From assembly GCA_963788225.1 (NCBI GenBank), contig CAWBGI010000007.1, forward strand, positions 385,519 to 449,518: a stretch of DNA of 64,000 bases, in the 5' to 3' direction. This document shows, piece after piece, positions 7,872 to 18,200 of the stretch. A program made the translations under genes and the position numbers. The DNA comes from Sulfotelmatobacter sp963788225. GTDB taxonomy: Bacteria > Acidobacteriota > Terriglobia > Terriglobales > Acidobacteriaceae. Position 1 is the stretch's first letter, and every line of letters begins with the position of its first letter. The notes under the pieces are model-generated. The model had not been told where the DNA came from and did no database searches. It saw only the letters and a program-made list of their open reading frames with translations.

Positions 7872-9311
7872 TCAGGCCTTCGGCGTGGGATTTGAATTCG
7901 GTTTCTCAACTGGATGCGGCGCGGGCATCAACGCCACGTGCGCCGCCTCGACCGCTGCTGGCTCGTTTTGCGCCGCTTCCGTTTGAATCAACCGGCCGTG
8001 CTCGCGGTCGTAATCGAAAATCTCCGCATAGCGTCCCCAGTTCATGGCAGTGTCGAACTGCCGCTGCACTTCATCGTCGGCGAAGTGCTCGTCGAGAATG
8101 TCGCGGAAAAACTCGTCGTTGATCGAGTGGTCCGACTTCCTCTTCAAAATACTGTCGATCTGCTTCAGGATGGTAACGTGCTCCAGCGCCGCCTTCCGGA
8201 ACAAAACTTTTCGCGTCTGAATATCAGCATCGGCGAACTCCGTCCCTTCGTTCGAGAGTTGCACATCGCCCTCTTTCAGCCATGCGAAGCCGAGCAACTG
8301 GCAGGCTTCCAGAATGGGCAACAGGTCCTCGACGTCCATCACCAGATCCTCGGCCAGACGAAACAGGTCTTCGCGTCCGCCGCGGTCGTGCAACAGTTCG
8401 AGCAGGCCAGCCATTCCGCCCACGCGGGCGTGCGGCAGTATCTGGTATTTGCTCGTCTTCACCGGGGCTTGCCCTCTCTTAAAGCCTCCCGGCGGCACCA
8501 CGATTTCCCCCGTGCTCTCGGGATCGGGCAGCGCATGTTCGACGTCGGGCTCGGTCATCACTTTGTAGATGTAATCGACCAACTCCACAAAACGCTCAGA
8601 CTTGCGGTCGCGAGGCTGCGACAGGCGCACGTTGAAATCCGAACGAATGCGCGCCGGGTTTCTGCCCAGCACCACGATGCGGTCCGCCAGAATCACCGCC
8701 TCTTCGATGTTGTGCGTGACAATGAAGATGGCGCTGGTCGGCATTTTCTTGTTGAGCCACAGCTCCAGCAGTTCGCCGCGCAGGTTCTCCGCCGTGAGCA
8801 CGTCGAGCGCGGAGAAAGGTTCGTCCATGAAGAGCACTTCCGGTTCCACCACCAGAGCGCGCGCAAAGCCCACGCGCTGCTTCATGCCGCCAGAAAGCTC
8901 CTTGGGATAAGCCGTCTCGAAACCGTCGAGACCCACTGTGTCGAGCATGCGCAGAGCGCGTTTGCGGCGCTCAACGGCAGCCACGCCTCGCGCTTCGAGC
9001 GGAGCCTCCACGTTCTCCAGCACAGTGAGCCAGGGAAACAGCGCGAAACTCTGGAAGACGATCGCCACATTCGGCGCCTGGCCGTTCAGCGGCTTGCCGT
9101 GCCAGAACAGCGCACCTGATGTCGGTTGCGAAAGACCACTCAGAATGCGCAGCAGAGTGGATTTGCCGCAGCCGGAAGCGCCCAGCAGAGCAACGATTTT
9201 CCCCGGCTCGATGTTGAAGTCTGTAAGCCCGACGACCTGAATGCGAGTTCCATCCGGCTGGGGATAAGACTTCTCAATCGCCCGCGCTTCGATAATCGGT
9301 TCGGTCGCCAA
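7872..9311 (-). CDS. ABC transporter ATPase with C-terminal AAA-associated domain
   Basis: The energising subunit for the tandem permease. Residues 1-260 form a nitrate/sulfonate-type ATPase: Walker A GASGCGKST (44-52), signature LSGGMKQR, Walker B VLFMDEPFSALD, and the switch His in IFIVTHNIEEA. Residues about 285-430 match the AAA-associated C-terminal domain found on these ATPases, which is presumed regulatory. The tail is rich in Ala, Pro and Glu. Translation starts at TTG (9311): GGGAG precedes it at good spacing and no ATG fits the conserved N-terminus. At 479 residues it is longer than plain ATPases (about 260), as expected for this subtype. Confidence 0.87.
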   Translation of the reverse strand: MATEPIIEARAIEKSYPQPDGTRIQVVGLTDFNIEPGKIVALLGASGCGKSTLLRILSGLSQPTSGALFWHGKPLNGQAPNVAIVFQSFALFPWLTVLENVEAPLEARGVAAVERRKRALRMLDTVGLDGFETAYPKELSGGMKQRVGFARALVVEPEVLFMDEPFSALDVLTAENLRGELLELWLNKKMPTSAIFIVTHNIEEAVILADRIVVLGRNPARIRSDFNVRLSQPRDRKSERFVELVDYIYKVMTEPDVEHALPDPESTGEIVVPPGGFKRGQAPVKTSKYQILPHARVGGMAGLLELLHDRGGREDLFRLAEDLVMDVEDLLPILEACQLLGFAWLKEGDVQLSNEGTEFADADIQTRKVLFRKAALEHVTILKQIDSILKRKSDHSINDEFFRDILDEHFADDEVQRQFDTAMNWGRYAEIFDYDREHGRLIQTEAAQNEPAAVEAAHVALMPAPHPVEKPNSNPTPKA

Positions 9312-9406
9312 GAAAACTCTCCCTAACCTCTATACACGATTCAGGGCAAGGCGCAAAGCCTCTGGGCCTGTTTTACAGTCTATTCACAATTAGCAGGGAG
9401 CGCCTA

Positions 9407-10945
9407 TCAAGCCGCGAAGTCTTCATCCGCCAAAACTGGAAACGGCTGAGGCAATCGGTCAGTCACTTCTGCGAGATGCGCGAGCTTGGCAGCCAGCTCC
9501 GCCGTAAACTGCCCCGGAGCAAACCGCCACTTCCAGTTTCCGCCGTGCAGGCTCGGCGTATTCATACGCGCTTCACTGCCCAGGCCCAAAACATCCTGCA
9601 GCGGAATCAGGGCCATCTCGGCAGGCGAGGTCTGCGCCGCGCGAATGAATGCCCAGTGAATCCCATCGTCGGAGCAACCAAGATAAGCCTCCACATTTCG
9701 GCGCTCATTCTCTGTGCATCCGGAGTGAAACCACCCCACCGTGGTGTCATTGTCGTGAGTTCCCGTGTAGATAACCTTGCCGGCGGCGCGATGCGGCAGA
9801 TACATGTGCGCGCCCTCGTCGCCAAAACCAAACTGCAGGACAGCCATACCCGGAATCTGCAATCGCTCTCGCAAGGCGTTGACCTCCGGAGTGATGTAGC
9901 CTAAATCTTCCGCGAAGAATGGCAATCCGCCGAGAGCCTCGCGCAGTTTGTGAAACAGATCGTCACGCGGACCATCCACCCAACGACCGTTGATCGCCGT
10001 GGGATCGGCTGCCGGAATCTCCCAGAACTGGTCAAAGCCACGGAAATGATCGAGGCGAATGTAGTCGCAATTCTGCGTGGCCCAGCGCAGCCGCTTCACC
10101 CACCAGGTGTAGCCGCGCGCCTTCATCACATCCCAACGGTAAAGCGGGTTGCCCCAGCGCTGTCCGGTCTTGCTGAAAAAATCAGGGGGCACGCCGGAGA
10201 CAACTTCCGGTTCGAGGCCCTCATTCAGCCGGAACAGTTCGCGGTGCATCCACACGTCGGCGCTGTCGTAGTTCACAAAGATGGCAACGTCACCCACAAT
10301 GCGAATCGCGCGCTCCGAGCAAGACCGCCGCAGCGCCTGCCACTGCTCATAGAAGGCAAATTGCAAAGCGCTGCGGATTTTCAGATCGACCGCCAGATCC
10401 TTCCGAGCCCGCTCCAGCGCTTGCGGGTCACGATGCGCCAATTCCGCCGGCCACTCATTCCAACTTGCTAGCTTGTGTTTCGCGCGGAGCGCATCGAACA
10501 AAACGAAGTCCTCGAGCCACCACGCATTTTCCGTGCAGAACTTTTCAAAGCGCTGACGCGCGCCGTTGGACGCGGAATGAACGAAGCTGCGTCCGGCCTC
10601 GAACAGCAGCGGCATCTTCGCGGCAAAGACACGATCGTATTCCACGGCATCGGAACCGGAAGAAGCTGCAGAAGCGGCGGAAATCTTGGCGGCGTCGATC
10701 CATCCGTGGCTGGCCAAGCGCTCCAGGCTAATCAGCAGCGGATTGCCGGCAAACGCCGAGATGGAAGAATAAGGAGAGTTGCCGTAACCCAGCGGCCCCA
10801 GCGGCAGAACCTGCCAAAGCCCCTGGCGCGCGGCGGCGAGAGAATCTACAAACTGATAAGCGGCTGGACCAAAATCACCGATGCCGCCGCCCGAAGGCAA
10901 CGACGTGGGATGCAACAAAATGCCTGCGGCGCGCGGAAACGGCAT
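9407..10945 (-). CDS. malQ: 4-alpha-glucanotransferase
   Basis: A GH77 amylomaltase, 512 residues, which transfers maltooligosyl units between alpha-1,4-glucans in maltodextrin and glycogen metabolism. Family landmarks are LHPTSLPSGGGIGDFG at the N-terminus, the nucleophile region IRLDHFRGF, the acid/base FAEDLGYITPEV, and the transition-state Asp in YTGTHDNDTTVGW. The length matches bacterial and plant D-enzymes. It is cytoplasmic and monocistronic here; neighbours are unrelated (ABC ATPase, periplasmic chaperone). No maltose or glycogen genes accompany it in this window. Confidence 0.95.
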   Translation of the reverse strand: MPFPRAAGILLHPTSLPSGGGIGDFGPAAYQFVDSLAAARQGLWQVLPLGPLGYGNSPYSSISAFAGNPLLISLERLASHGWIDAAKISAASAASSGSDAVEYDRVFAAKMPLLFEAGRSFVHSASNGARQRFEKFCTENAWWLEDFVLFDALRAKHKLASWNEWPAELAHRDPQALERARKDLAVDLKIRSALQFAFYEQWQALRRSCSERAIRIVGDVAIFVNYDSADVWMHRELFRLNEGLEPEVVSGVPPDFFSKTGQRWGNPLYRWDVMKARGYTWWVKRLRWATQNCDYIRLDHFRGFDQFWEIPAADPTAINGRWVDGPRDDLFHKLREALGGLPFFAEDLGYITPEVNALRERLQIPGMAVLQFGFGDEGAHMYLPHRAAGKVIYTGTHDNDTTVGWFHSGCTENERRNVEAYLGCSDDGIHWAFIRAAQTSPAEMALIPLQDVLGLGSEARMNTPSLHGGNWKWRFAPGQFTAELAAKLAHLAEVTDRLPQPFPVLADEDFAA

Positions 10946-11011
10946 GCAAACTTAAACGTCCCTGGGAAAACCCAGTCAAATGTTGTTCAGCGTGGAAGAA
11001 CGCTTCAAATC

Positions 11012-13000
11012 TTATGTTTCGCTTTGCGGATGGGTCAGCGCCTTTAATTCTTCCTGGTTCACCTTGATCTTGCCCGACTTCTCCATCTGCACGCGCACAT
11101 TGTTCACGAACAGCCCGAAAAGTTCCTGCTTCTGGCTCAGCAGCAACTGCTCGCGAATCTCATCGCGCTTGGCTGCGAAGTCGTCGGCGGTTGGAGCTTG
11201 CACTTCGAGCAATGAAATCACCGCCCCGTCGGCTCCGCTGTTGATCGGCCCGCTGATGTCTCCCGGCTTCATGTTGAACGCCACCGAAGCCCCTCCGCTC
11301 ATGGAGCCGATATCTGGAACCTGGCCATCGGGCAACACGAAGTCGCTTGTCTTGACTGTCGCGCCCAGCTCCTTTGCCGCCTTCTTCAGATCATGTTCTG
11401 ACTTCGCGCGGTCAGAGAGTTCCTGGGTTTTTTGCGTCAGAAGAATGCTCGAGCGCTCGTTCTTGAATTCCGTTTCCACTCGGGTGCGAATTTCCTCGAA
11501 CGTGGGAGTGGAAGGCGGCTTCACCGCCAGCAGTTGAAAAACCACGAAGCCCTGCGAAGTCGAAGCCATCTCCGGCGCCGACTTTTCCGACGCCGTGAAC
11601 ACTGCGTCCATGAACTGCGGCGCCGGACCCAATCCCGGCACAACATCTTTGCGCGCGAAAAAGTCTGACGTAATTACGGAAACGCCCTTCGCCGTGGCCA
11701 ACGTATCCAGTCCCTGCTTCTTCGCCTGCTGCAGTAAATCCTCGGCCTGCTTCTGTGCGGCCTCTTGCGCCTTCTGCTGCTTCACGATGGGCTCGATCTC
11801 GCCTTTCACTTCTTCGAGCGACTTCATGTGCGCGTCTTGCTTGTCATCGACGCGAATAATGTGGAAGCCGTAACTGCTCTTCACCAAATCGCTGATCTGC
11901 CCCTTGGGCAGTGAAAACGCTGCCTTCTCAAACTCCGGAACCGTGCGCCCCTTGCCGATCCATCCCAGCGACCCGCCTTCCTTGGCGCTGCCCGGATCCT
12001 CGGAATTCTTCTTGGCGAGGTCCTCAAATTTCGCTCCCGCCTTCAGTTGCTTCAGCAAATCCTCGGCGCGCTGCTGGGCCGCGGCCACGCCCTTCTCGTC
12101 CACTTTACCGTCCGCTCCGGGAAGCGGCGTCTTGATCAGAATGTGGCTGACCTTCACCTGCTCGGCCACGCGATACTGATCGCGGTGCGCGTTGTAATAA
12201 GCCTGCAAATCGTCGTGCGTAACCTGCACTCCACTTTGAATCTTCGCAGTGTCCACCAAGACATACTTGACCTTGCGCTTTTCTGGAATGGAGTTCGCGT
12301 AAGTTTTCTGATGGCTGTCGTAATAAGCCTTCAGTTCCTCGTTCGTGGGATGAAGGCCCTTCTTAATGTCGTCTTGTTTCAAGACGGCATAATCAAACTT
12401 CACCTTCATATTTTCTTTGGTGAACTCTTGCTTGATCGCGGCATCGCTCACCGAAGCCGTGTTGGTGATCATCGCGCGCAGCTTATCGATCAAAATCTCC
12501 TTGCGCACGTTCTCTTCGAACATCGCCGGCGTAAGGTTGTGCTGCTGCAGTATTCCCTGGTACTCGGCCTCACCGATGAAAGTCCCCCCGGGAAAGAACA
12601 CCGAGGCATAGTGGCCGTGCTGCAACTCGTCTTTCACTTCCTGCGGCGTGGCCCTCAGCCCCATGTTTTGCGCCTGGATGAGCAACGCCTCCCGGCCAAT
12701 CAGTTGATCGGCCGCCCGCGGAATATCCTGCTGGGTCAGAAACGGCATCAGCATCTGCGCATTCTTGCCGTATTGCTGCGCCTGTTGTTCCGCCATATCC
12801 CGCGCCGTCGAGCGAACCTGCTCCACGGAAATATCCTGGCCACTCACTTTGGCGATGATGCCCTTGCCGGGCGTGCCGCCCACCAGGTCCGTTAGATTGC
12901 CCGGGATAAAGGCGATCACCATGGCTCCGCAAATCAGCAGCAACAGCCCGCTGAGCACAATTTTCTTAATCGGTCCTTCAGTTTGCAAAAATCGAATCAT
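11012..13000 (-). CDS. SurA/PpiD-type membrane-anchored peptidyl-prolyl isomerase
   Basis: A 662-residue periplasmic folding factor anchored by one N-terminal helix (about 14-32, KIVLSGLLLLICGAMVIAF). Next comes a SurA_N-type helical domain (about 45-260), then a parvulin domain starting at VSHILIKTPLPG with GGSLGWIGKG and YGFHIIRVDD (about 285-395). A second, degenerate segment covers about 460-640. The arrangement is that of PpiD, which assists outer-membrane and secreted proteins at the Sec exit. The ATG has GGAG about eleven bases upstream. Alone between malQ and an amino acid permease. The proline isomerase activity is inferred from the parvulin motif only. Confidence 0.88.
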   Translation of the reverse strand: MIRFLQTEGPIKKIVLSGLLLLICGAMVIAFIPGNLTDLVGGTPGKGIIAKVSGQDISVEQVRSTARDMAEQQAQQYGKNAQMLMPFLTQQDIPRAADQLIGREALLIQAQNMGLRATPQEVKDELQHGHYASVFFPGGTFIGEAEYQGILQQHNLTPAMFEENVRKEILIDKLRAMITNTASVSDAAIKQEFTKENMKVKFDYAVLKQDDIKKGLHPTNEELKAYYDSHQKTYANSIPEKRKVKYVLVDTAKIQSGVQVTHDDLQAYYNAHRDQYRVAEQVKVSHILIKTPLPGADGKVDEKGVAAAQQRAEDLLKQLKAGAKFEDLAKKNSEDPGSAKEGGSLGWIGKGRTVPEFEKAAFSLPKGQISDLVKSSYGFHIIRVDDKQDAHMKSLEEVKGEIEPIVKQQKAQEAAQKQAEDLLQQAKKQGLDTLATAKGVSVITSDFFARKDVVPGLGPAPQFMDAVFTASEKSAPEMASTSQGFVVFQLLAVKPPSTPTFEEIRTRVETEFKNERSSILLTQKTQELSDRAKSEHDLKKAAKELGATVKTSDFVLPDGQVPDIGSMSGGASVAFNMKPGDISGPINSGADGAVISLLEVQAPTADDFAAKRDEIREQLLLSQKQELFGLFVNNVRVQMEKSGKIKVNQEELKALTHPQSET

Positions 13001-13147
13001 TTTCTTGTCACTCCAGAAGTATGCGGCAGAGGTATTTATTATAAATCAACTGTAGATGAAGTGGCGGGAGGCGCTCTCGCCGGCGAACTGCCGCAAAGGC
13101 TATGTGGGACAGGTACCCCCGCGGTCTGAAGGGCGCTGCGTGCCTGA

Positions 13148-14545
13148 CTACTCTTCCGGTGGCAGATCGAAGTTCACCAAGTGACTCTGGAACCCGCGGG
13201 TCTTCCACGCTCCATAGGCGATGCCGGCAACCATCCAGATCGAACCCGCGATTAAAGCCAGCTTAGAGAGGTGAATCCAGATGAACAGACAAATGAAAAA
13301 GCCCAAGACCGGCGGAATCAATTGCCCCAACGTACGATCCATGCCTCGAATGTAATAGTGCGTGAGCGATGCCAGATTCACGCCCATGAATGCGATCAGC
13401 GCGCCGAAGTTGAGCAACTCTGCGCCATTGTCGTAGCTGATCAGAAAGGCGCCAATCAGCGCAATCACCCCCACCAGCATCACGTTATTGGCGGGAATAT
13501 GCGTCTTGGGATGGATCGCGCCAAAGAATTTTTTCGGAATGGCATCGCTCCGCCCCATGCCGTAGAGCAAGCGAGCCGCGCCCAGTTGCGATCCCATGCC
13601 GGAACCGACGGTCGCGATCAACAGCGTAATGCTGATCGCCTTGGTCATGAGAACGCCGCCCGCAATACCGGCAACATGGCTGAAGACGTTCTCATCTCCG
13701 AATTGCGAGAAGACGCCGAAGTCTTTGCCGAAATGCGCGAGGCTCAATAGCTGCGCGCCGTAAACTTCGGCGGCGGCCAGAAATCCCGTGATCACGCAGA
13801 CCAGCACCGTTGCCAGAAAAATGTTGCGCTTGGGATTCTCCACTTCCTCCGACAGGGTCGAGATGCCATCGAATCCGATATAGGTGAGCACCGCGACCGA
13901 TGTGCCGTGGAACACGCGATTGATCGTGAAAGTCTGCGGGTTGTAAAACGGCCGCAGAAAATACGCCTCGGGATACTGCGGCAAATGAAAAATGTAGCGG
14001 ATGGTGTACCAGAAAAAGGCGAGGATCACTGCGCCCATAATCGCGCACAGAGTTTTATTGATGCGGGCCGAAGTCTGCACCCCGCGCAGGTTGAGCGCGG
14101 TGAACAATCCGGCAAACAATATGGGCCAGAGCAGGCCGGGGTAAGGAATCTGATACGGCGTTCCGGTCAGCAGATCGGACATCGCCTTGGCGCACCAGAT
14201 GGTGCAGATCAACGGATTCAGAATGTAATCCATGGTCATGCTCCATCCGGTGACGTAGCCGAGCGAGGGATGCAGCTCGCGTCCCACGTAGGTATAAGCC
14301 GAACCCGCGCTCGCATACACTCGCGCCATGCGTCCATAACTCATCGCGGTGAAAACCATGGCAACCATCGCGATCAAGATGGAGGTGACCACGTGCCCCT
14401 GCCCGGCATTGCTGAAAACTCCGTAGGCCGGCATCGGGGCCGTCGGTTGAATGACGATGATACCGTAGAGGATGAGATCCCAGAGCGTGAGCGTGCGCCG
14501 CAAGCGCGGCGCAGATGACACGGAGACAGCCGGAGTCGTTTCCAT
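13148..14545 (-). CDS. APC-family amino acid permease
   Basis: A 465-residue inner-membrane transporter of the amino acid-polyamine-organocation superfamily, with about 12 predicted helices. The first segment contains LILYGIIVIQPTAPMPAYG, followed by SAGSAYTYVGRELHPSLGYV, which is the conserved helix 3 region, and later FDGISTLSEEVENPKR (helix 6-7 loop), all typical of this family. Substrate is undetermined. It is divergent from the toxin-antitoxin operon, with about 140 bases between starts. The cytoplasmic C-terminus ends in an acidic LPPEE. Confidence 0.88.
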   Translation of the reverse strand: METTPAVSVSSAPRLRRTLTLWDLILYGIIVIQPTAPMPAYGVFSNAGQGHVVTSILIAMVAMVFTAMSYGRMARVYASAGSAYTYVGRELHPSLGYVTGWSMTMDYILNPLICTIWCAKAMSDLLTGTPYQIPYPGLLWPILFAGLFTALNLRGVQTSARINKTLCAIMGAVILAFFWYTIRYIFHLPQYPEAYFLRPFYNPQTFTINRVFHGTSVAVLTYIGFDGISTLSEEVENPKRNIFLATVLVCVITGFLAAAEVYGAQLLSLAHFGKDFGVFSQFGDENVFSHVAGIAGGVLMTKAISITLLIATVGSGMGSQLGAARLLYGMGRSDAIPKKFFGAIHPKTHIPANNVMLVGVIALIGAFLISYDNGAELLNFGALIAFMGVNLASLTHYYIRGMDRTLGQLIPPVLGFFICLFIWIHLSKLALIAGSIWMVAGIAYGAWKTRGFQSHLVNFDLPPEE

Positions 14546-14642
14546 GAGTCCGGCTATTGGATTATGCGGAGGGTCAAAATGTCAATATTGAAACCTTTCC
14601 ATAGACTCCTGCACTGGTTTAGGATTCCTCCAATGCCGTAAA

Positions 14643-14676
14643 ATACGTTGTATTATGGCGCAATACAGTGTATGAT
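14643..14676 (+). promoter_or_regulatory. promoter with two overlapping operators for the toxin-antitoxin operon
   Basis: A -35 TTGTAT (14648-14653) and a -10 TATGAT (14671-14676) are separated by exactly 17 bases. Two copies of the palindrome ATACnnnGTAT (14643-14653 and 14663-14673) sit on them with a centre spacing of 20 bases, about two helical turns. This is what cooperative binding by a RHH antitoxin would need. The expected transcription start is near 14683, only a few bases before the ATG at 14686, so the message would be nearly leaderless. Confidence 0.75.
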
Positions 14677-14685
14677 CGCGCAATT

Positions 14686-14928
14686 ATGGAGAAACAAACC
14701 ATCAGCTTCCGCATCGAATCTGACAAGGTATCTGCTCTCGACGCGCTGGCCGGCTCTCTCGACCGCGACCGCACCTACCTGCTTGCCGAAGCCGTGCAGG
14801 CGTATCTCGAGACGCAGCAGTGGCAACTCGAACAGATCCGCGCCGGCATCGCGGAGGCTGACGCCGGAAAAGTGATTGACCATCACAAAGTGAAAGCCAT
14901 GGCGGCGCGATGGCGGCGCAAGAAATGA
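14686..14928 (+). CDS. ribbon-helix-helix antitoxin (CopG/ParD type)
   Basis: An 80-residue DNA-binding antitoxin. The N-terminus TISFRIESDKVSALDALA is the RHH strand and first helix, and RTYLLAEAVQAYLE is the second helix. The C-terminal half (about 45-80) is charged and helical and is the likely toxin-neutralising tail. The ATG at 14686 is used rather than upstream codons because the promoter starts transcription just before it. The stop overlaps the toxin start (ATGA), giving coupled translation. Expected to repress its own promoter through the two ATACnnnGTAT sites. Confidence 0.85.
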   Translation: MEKQTISFRIESDKVSALDALAGSLDRDRTYLLAEAVQAYLETQQWQLEQIRAGIAEADAGKVIDHHKVKAMAARWRRKK

Positions 14929-15212
14929 GGGTCGTTTGGACCCGTAAAGCCTCGCGGCACCTGCGCTCTGCACATGACTACTGGGCTCGCGAAAGCTCGC
15001 CTGCGGCTGCCGAAACGATGTTTCAGCGTGTCTTCTCAGCCGTTGAACTGCTGAAGCACTCTCCCGGGGCAGGACGGCCAGGTCGCATTCCCGGCACTCG
15101 AGAATTTGTGATCGCTCCCACTCCCTTCCTCGTTGCGTATCGAGTCCGTCGCACGAAGGTCGAGATACTGGCGATGTTGCATGGGTCCAGAAAATGGCCA
15201 GAGACCCTTTAG
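14925..15212 (+). CDS. RelE/ParE-family toxin
   Basis: A 95-residue ParE/RelE-fold toxin starting MRVVWTRKASRHLRSAHDYW and ending in the strand pattern VEILAMLHGSRKWPE. The conserved GTREFVI..TPFLVAYRV region is typical of ParE-like members. The start at 14925 overlaps the antitoxin stop. The fold covers both gyrase poisons (ParE) and mRNA interferases (RelE), and the sequence alone does not decide. The C-terminal HGSRKWP resembles RelE/ParE members described as plasmid stabilisation proteins. The gene ends 12 bases before the convergent stop of the TPR-CRTAC1 gene, with no terminator between. Confidence 0.85.
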   Translation: MRVVWTRKASRHLRSAHDYWARESSPAAAETMFQRVFSAVELLKHSPGAGRPGRIPGTREFVIAPTPFLVAYRVRRTKVEILAMLHGSRKWPETL

Positions 15213-15224
15213 CGATTTAGGGAA

Positions 15225-18200
15225 CTACCTCGGTGAACTATAGTCGAACCAATACCCGCGCTGCTCGTTCCCCGACATGTGCCGCGTATTGTATTCGAGA
15301 AGATAGTTCACGTGCGCGTCGTCGAGCGGGTACGACTTGCGCGGCGCATAAGGATAGTCGCCCATCCTGAGGAATGGAAGCGGCGCCACGAAGTTGCCCT
15401 CGGCGGCGTAGAAGTCCATATCTTTTTCATAGCCGAATGCGGCGAAGAAATAATCGCGCACCCAGCCTTGAGGCAGAGCAGGCAGTTGCGAGGGATCAAA
15501 GTCGAGACGAACTTCGTCACCCGAGCCGAAGACAACCAGCTGATCGTCGAGCGCCGTTAGCAGCGGCAGTACGTCGCCGTAGCGCGTGTAAGTTCCAGCC
15601 GGGCGCGTGTAGGGTCCGGTCGCGCTCACTTTTTCGTAGATGTAATTTACGTTCCCCGGCGGGGTGCCCTCGATCTTCAGGGGGAATCCGTGGAAGGAGA
15701 GATTGGCGCGGACGAGCGGAACCGGTGTCAAGCGCGGGCTTCTGGTCTGGTTCTTGAAATCCTGAGACGTCCGGCTCACCAAGATGCTGTCCCAATAAAT
15801 CTGCAGATTAGTGGTAATGCGAATCTTCTGCGTGCCCGGCGGCAGCTTGCCGGTGAGATCGGCGGTCATAGTGCGCGGCCCACCGGCGGGGAAACCCATA
15901 TCTTCAATCACGCGCACCCACTTGCCCTTGCCATCTTTCTCGCTCCCGATCAAGGCTTCCAGATACGGGGAAATCGCCTGGATGCCCGCTTGCGACGCCG
16001 CGTACATGCTGTTAGCCGAAAAGTATTCGACTTCGCCATGCAGCAGCAGCCAGAGCGGACCACCTCGATAAGATTCTCCCAAATCGAGCGTCAAGCTGTG
16101 CGGCTGAGCGAAGCCCTGGAACTGCGTCAGCGCAAAGTCGCCGAAATAGCGATGCTTCCGCAGATCGGGTAAAACGTTGTGGCCATGTTCATCCCAAGCG
16201 CCCGCCGACGGACGTGCATCTTTGCTCTCGCTCACCACCACTTTGAATTCCGGATACGGCCGGTTCGACGCGAAATATTCGTTGGGATAAACCTCGATAT
16301 CGGCTGGATGATCGACCGCCAGCAGGCGCACCTGATCAAGGTAGACGGCTTCTTCCAGCGGCTCCATGAAGCGGAAGCTTAGAGTCGTCGTCGGTCGTCG
16401 GTCGTCGGTCGTCGGCGAAATCTGGGGGTGCCCCACTTCTCCCTGGTTTTGGGAGAAAGCCTGCCCTGAGCCTGCCGAAGGATGGGATTCCTTTTCGCGA
16501 ATCATATCCCGATCAATCTTGATGTATTCGACCGGGCGCGGAATGTCGCGTTGACCCGGCCCGATCCAATGTCCAACCACGCCCGCTCCCAGCATGTCGG
16601 CCACGAATTCATATCGCTCGCCATTCCAGACGAACAAAGTAGGGCAGGAACTGCCACGGCGGTCGATCTCAGTGATGTTCTGCTGCCGGTCGCCAGCGAC
16701 GTTGATTTCATCTTGAAGTACACCCGTCGGCCACAACATGCGCACGATGTCAGCCTCTTTCGCATCGCCAAGGCCGACCGTGAGATAGGGGGAGTTCTGC
16801 CCCAGGTATCCGTTCGACCCCGCAATCTCAAACTTCTGCCGGTTGCCGCCGGCGAAGACTTCGACTTTGGTACCGATGGCGCTTTTGTTGTCGGCCAGTC
16901 CCTTGAGCGAAAGGCGCAGCCAGTGGTTCTGGTTGCCTCCTTCATTGCGCAGCAGCATAGCAGGCCCATGATTCTGCGTGATCAGCAGGTCGGTCGCGCC
17001 GTCGCCATCGTAGTCGCCGGTAATGATGGCGCGCGGCTCTTTGAGCTGAATCTTGTCGAGACCAACGTCGGCGGTGACGTCTTTGAAGCCATCAGCCCCA
17101 AGATTGCGGAACAGCCGCACTTCGCCCTTGCCTTCTTTGGTTTCTCCGACGGCGACCAGATCGACCCAGCCGTCGTTGTCGTAGTCGATGGCAGCGACAC
17201 CGAAGGCACGGACCCAATTGGTCTCGGGCAGATTGACTCGATCGAAGCTCTTGCCGTGGTTATTGCGCCAGAGCGTGAGACCCGGGGGACCTTTATGTGT
17301 GAAAGCCAAGTCCATCCAGCCATCGTGATCGTAATCGAGAACTGCAATCCCCACAGTGGGGCCGGGCATCGGAGCGGACCAAGGCTTGCGACGCACAAAC
17401 TTGCCTTCACGAGGGTTCTCAAAAATGGTCGGGCCGTCGTCGGTGAGCACAATGTCCACAGCGCGGTCGTTGTTATAGTCGGTTCCGACTGCTCCGATTG
17501 TGAAGCCCGGCGGGGTTCCCCACAGCCCCAGATCCGACATCACGTCCGTAAAGCTTCCATCGCCGTTGTTGCGAAACATACTAGGACGAGCGCCTGGCCC
17601 TGTAAGACCCCGCGGGGAGCCGCCAACACTCGCTTCAGTACGACTCACATACAGGTCAAGATCCCCGTCATGGTCGTAATCGATAAAGGTCAGACCAGCG
17701 CTGTAGAACGGCTTAGTACCTCTCACAGCAATCGTGCTGACATCGTTAAATTTGCCGTTCTTTTCGTTATGAAAAAGAGCCAACGGCCTGCCCCAAAAAC
17801 TGACTGCCAGATCGGTCGCGCCATCGTTGTCGAAATCTCCGGCAGTACAGCCGGAACCTCGCAACTCGGGATCAAGAGCAGCGGCCTTTGTGGCATCTTC
17901 GAACTTACCGTTGCCCAAGTTGTGATATAGGCCGAGGCCGCCCTGCGGCCCTCCCTGGGTTACGAACAAATCAAGATGGCCGTCACCGTCGTAATCGAGG
18001 AAGCATGCCCCCCCTCCCAACGCATCCGCAGGGTTGTCTTCTTGGACAGCGCTACCTTTCGTCACGATACCCGACTGCGCAGTCACATCCACAAACTGCA
18101 CCTTGATCTGCGCGGGCGCTTTCAACACCGCCGAGGGCGATTCGACAGCACGCGAGTACTGTCCCTGCTCGCCGTAGGCCAGGCTCATGGGCGCGCCGAT

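Noticed and set aside
7914..9119. 401-codon plus-strand frame opposite the ABC ATPase
   Set aside because: Antisense of a gene with clear Walker and signature motifs; no independent ribosome site or domain.
16482..17930. Long plus-strand open frame opposite the TPR-CRTAC1 gene
   Set aside because: It is the antisense of repeated DxDxDG calcium loops; its translation has no domain and follows the codon bias of the real gene.
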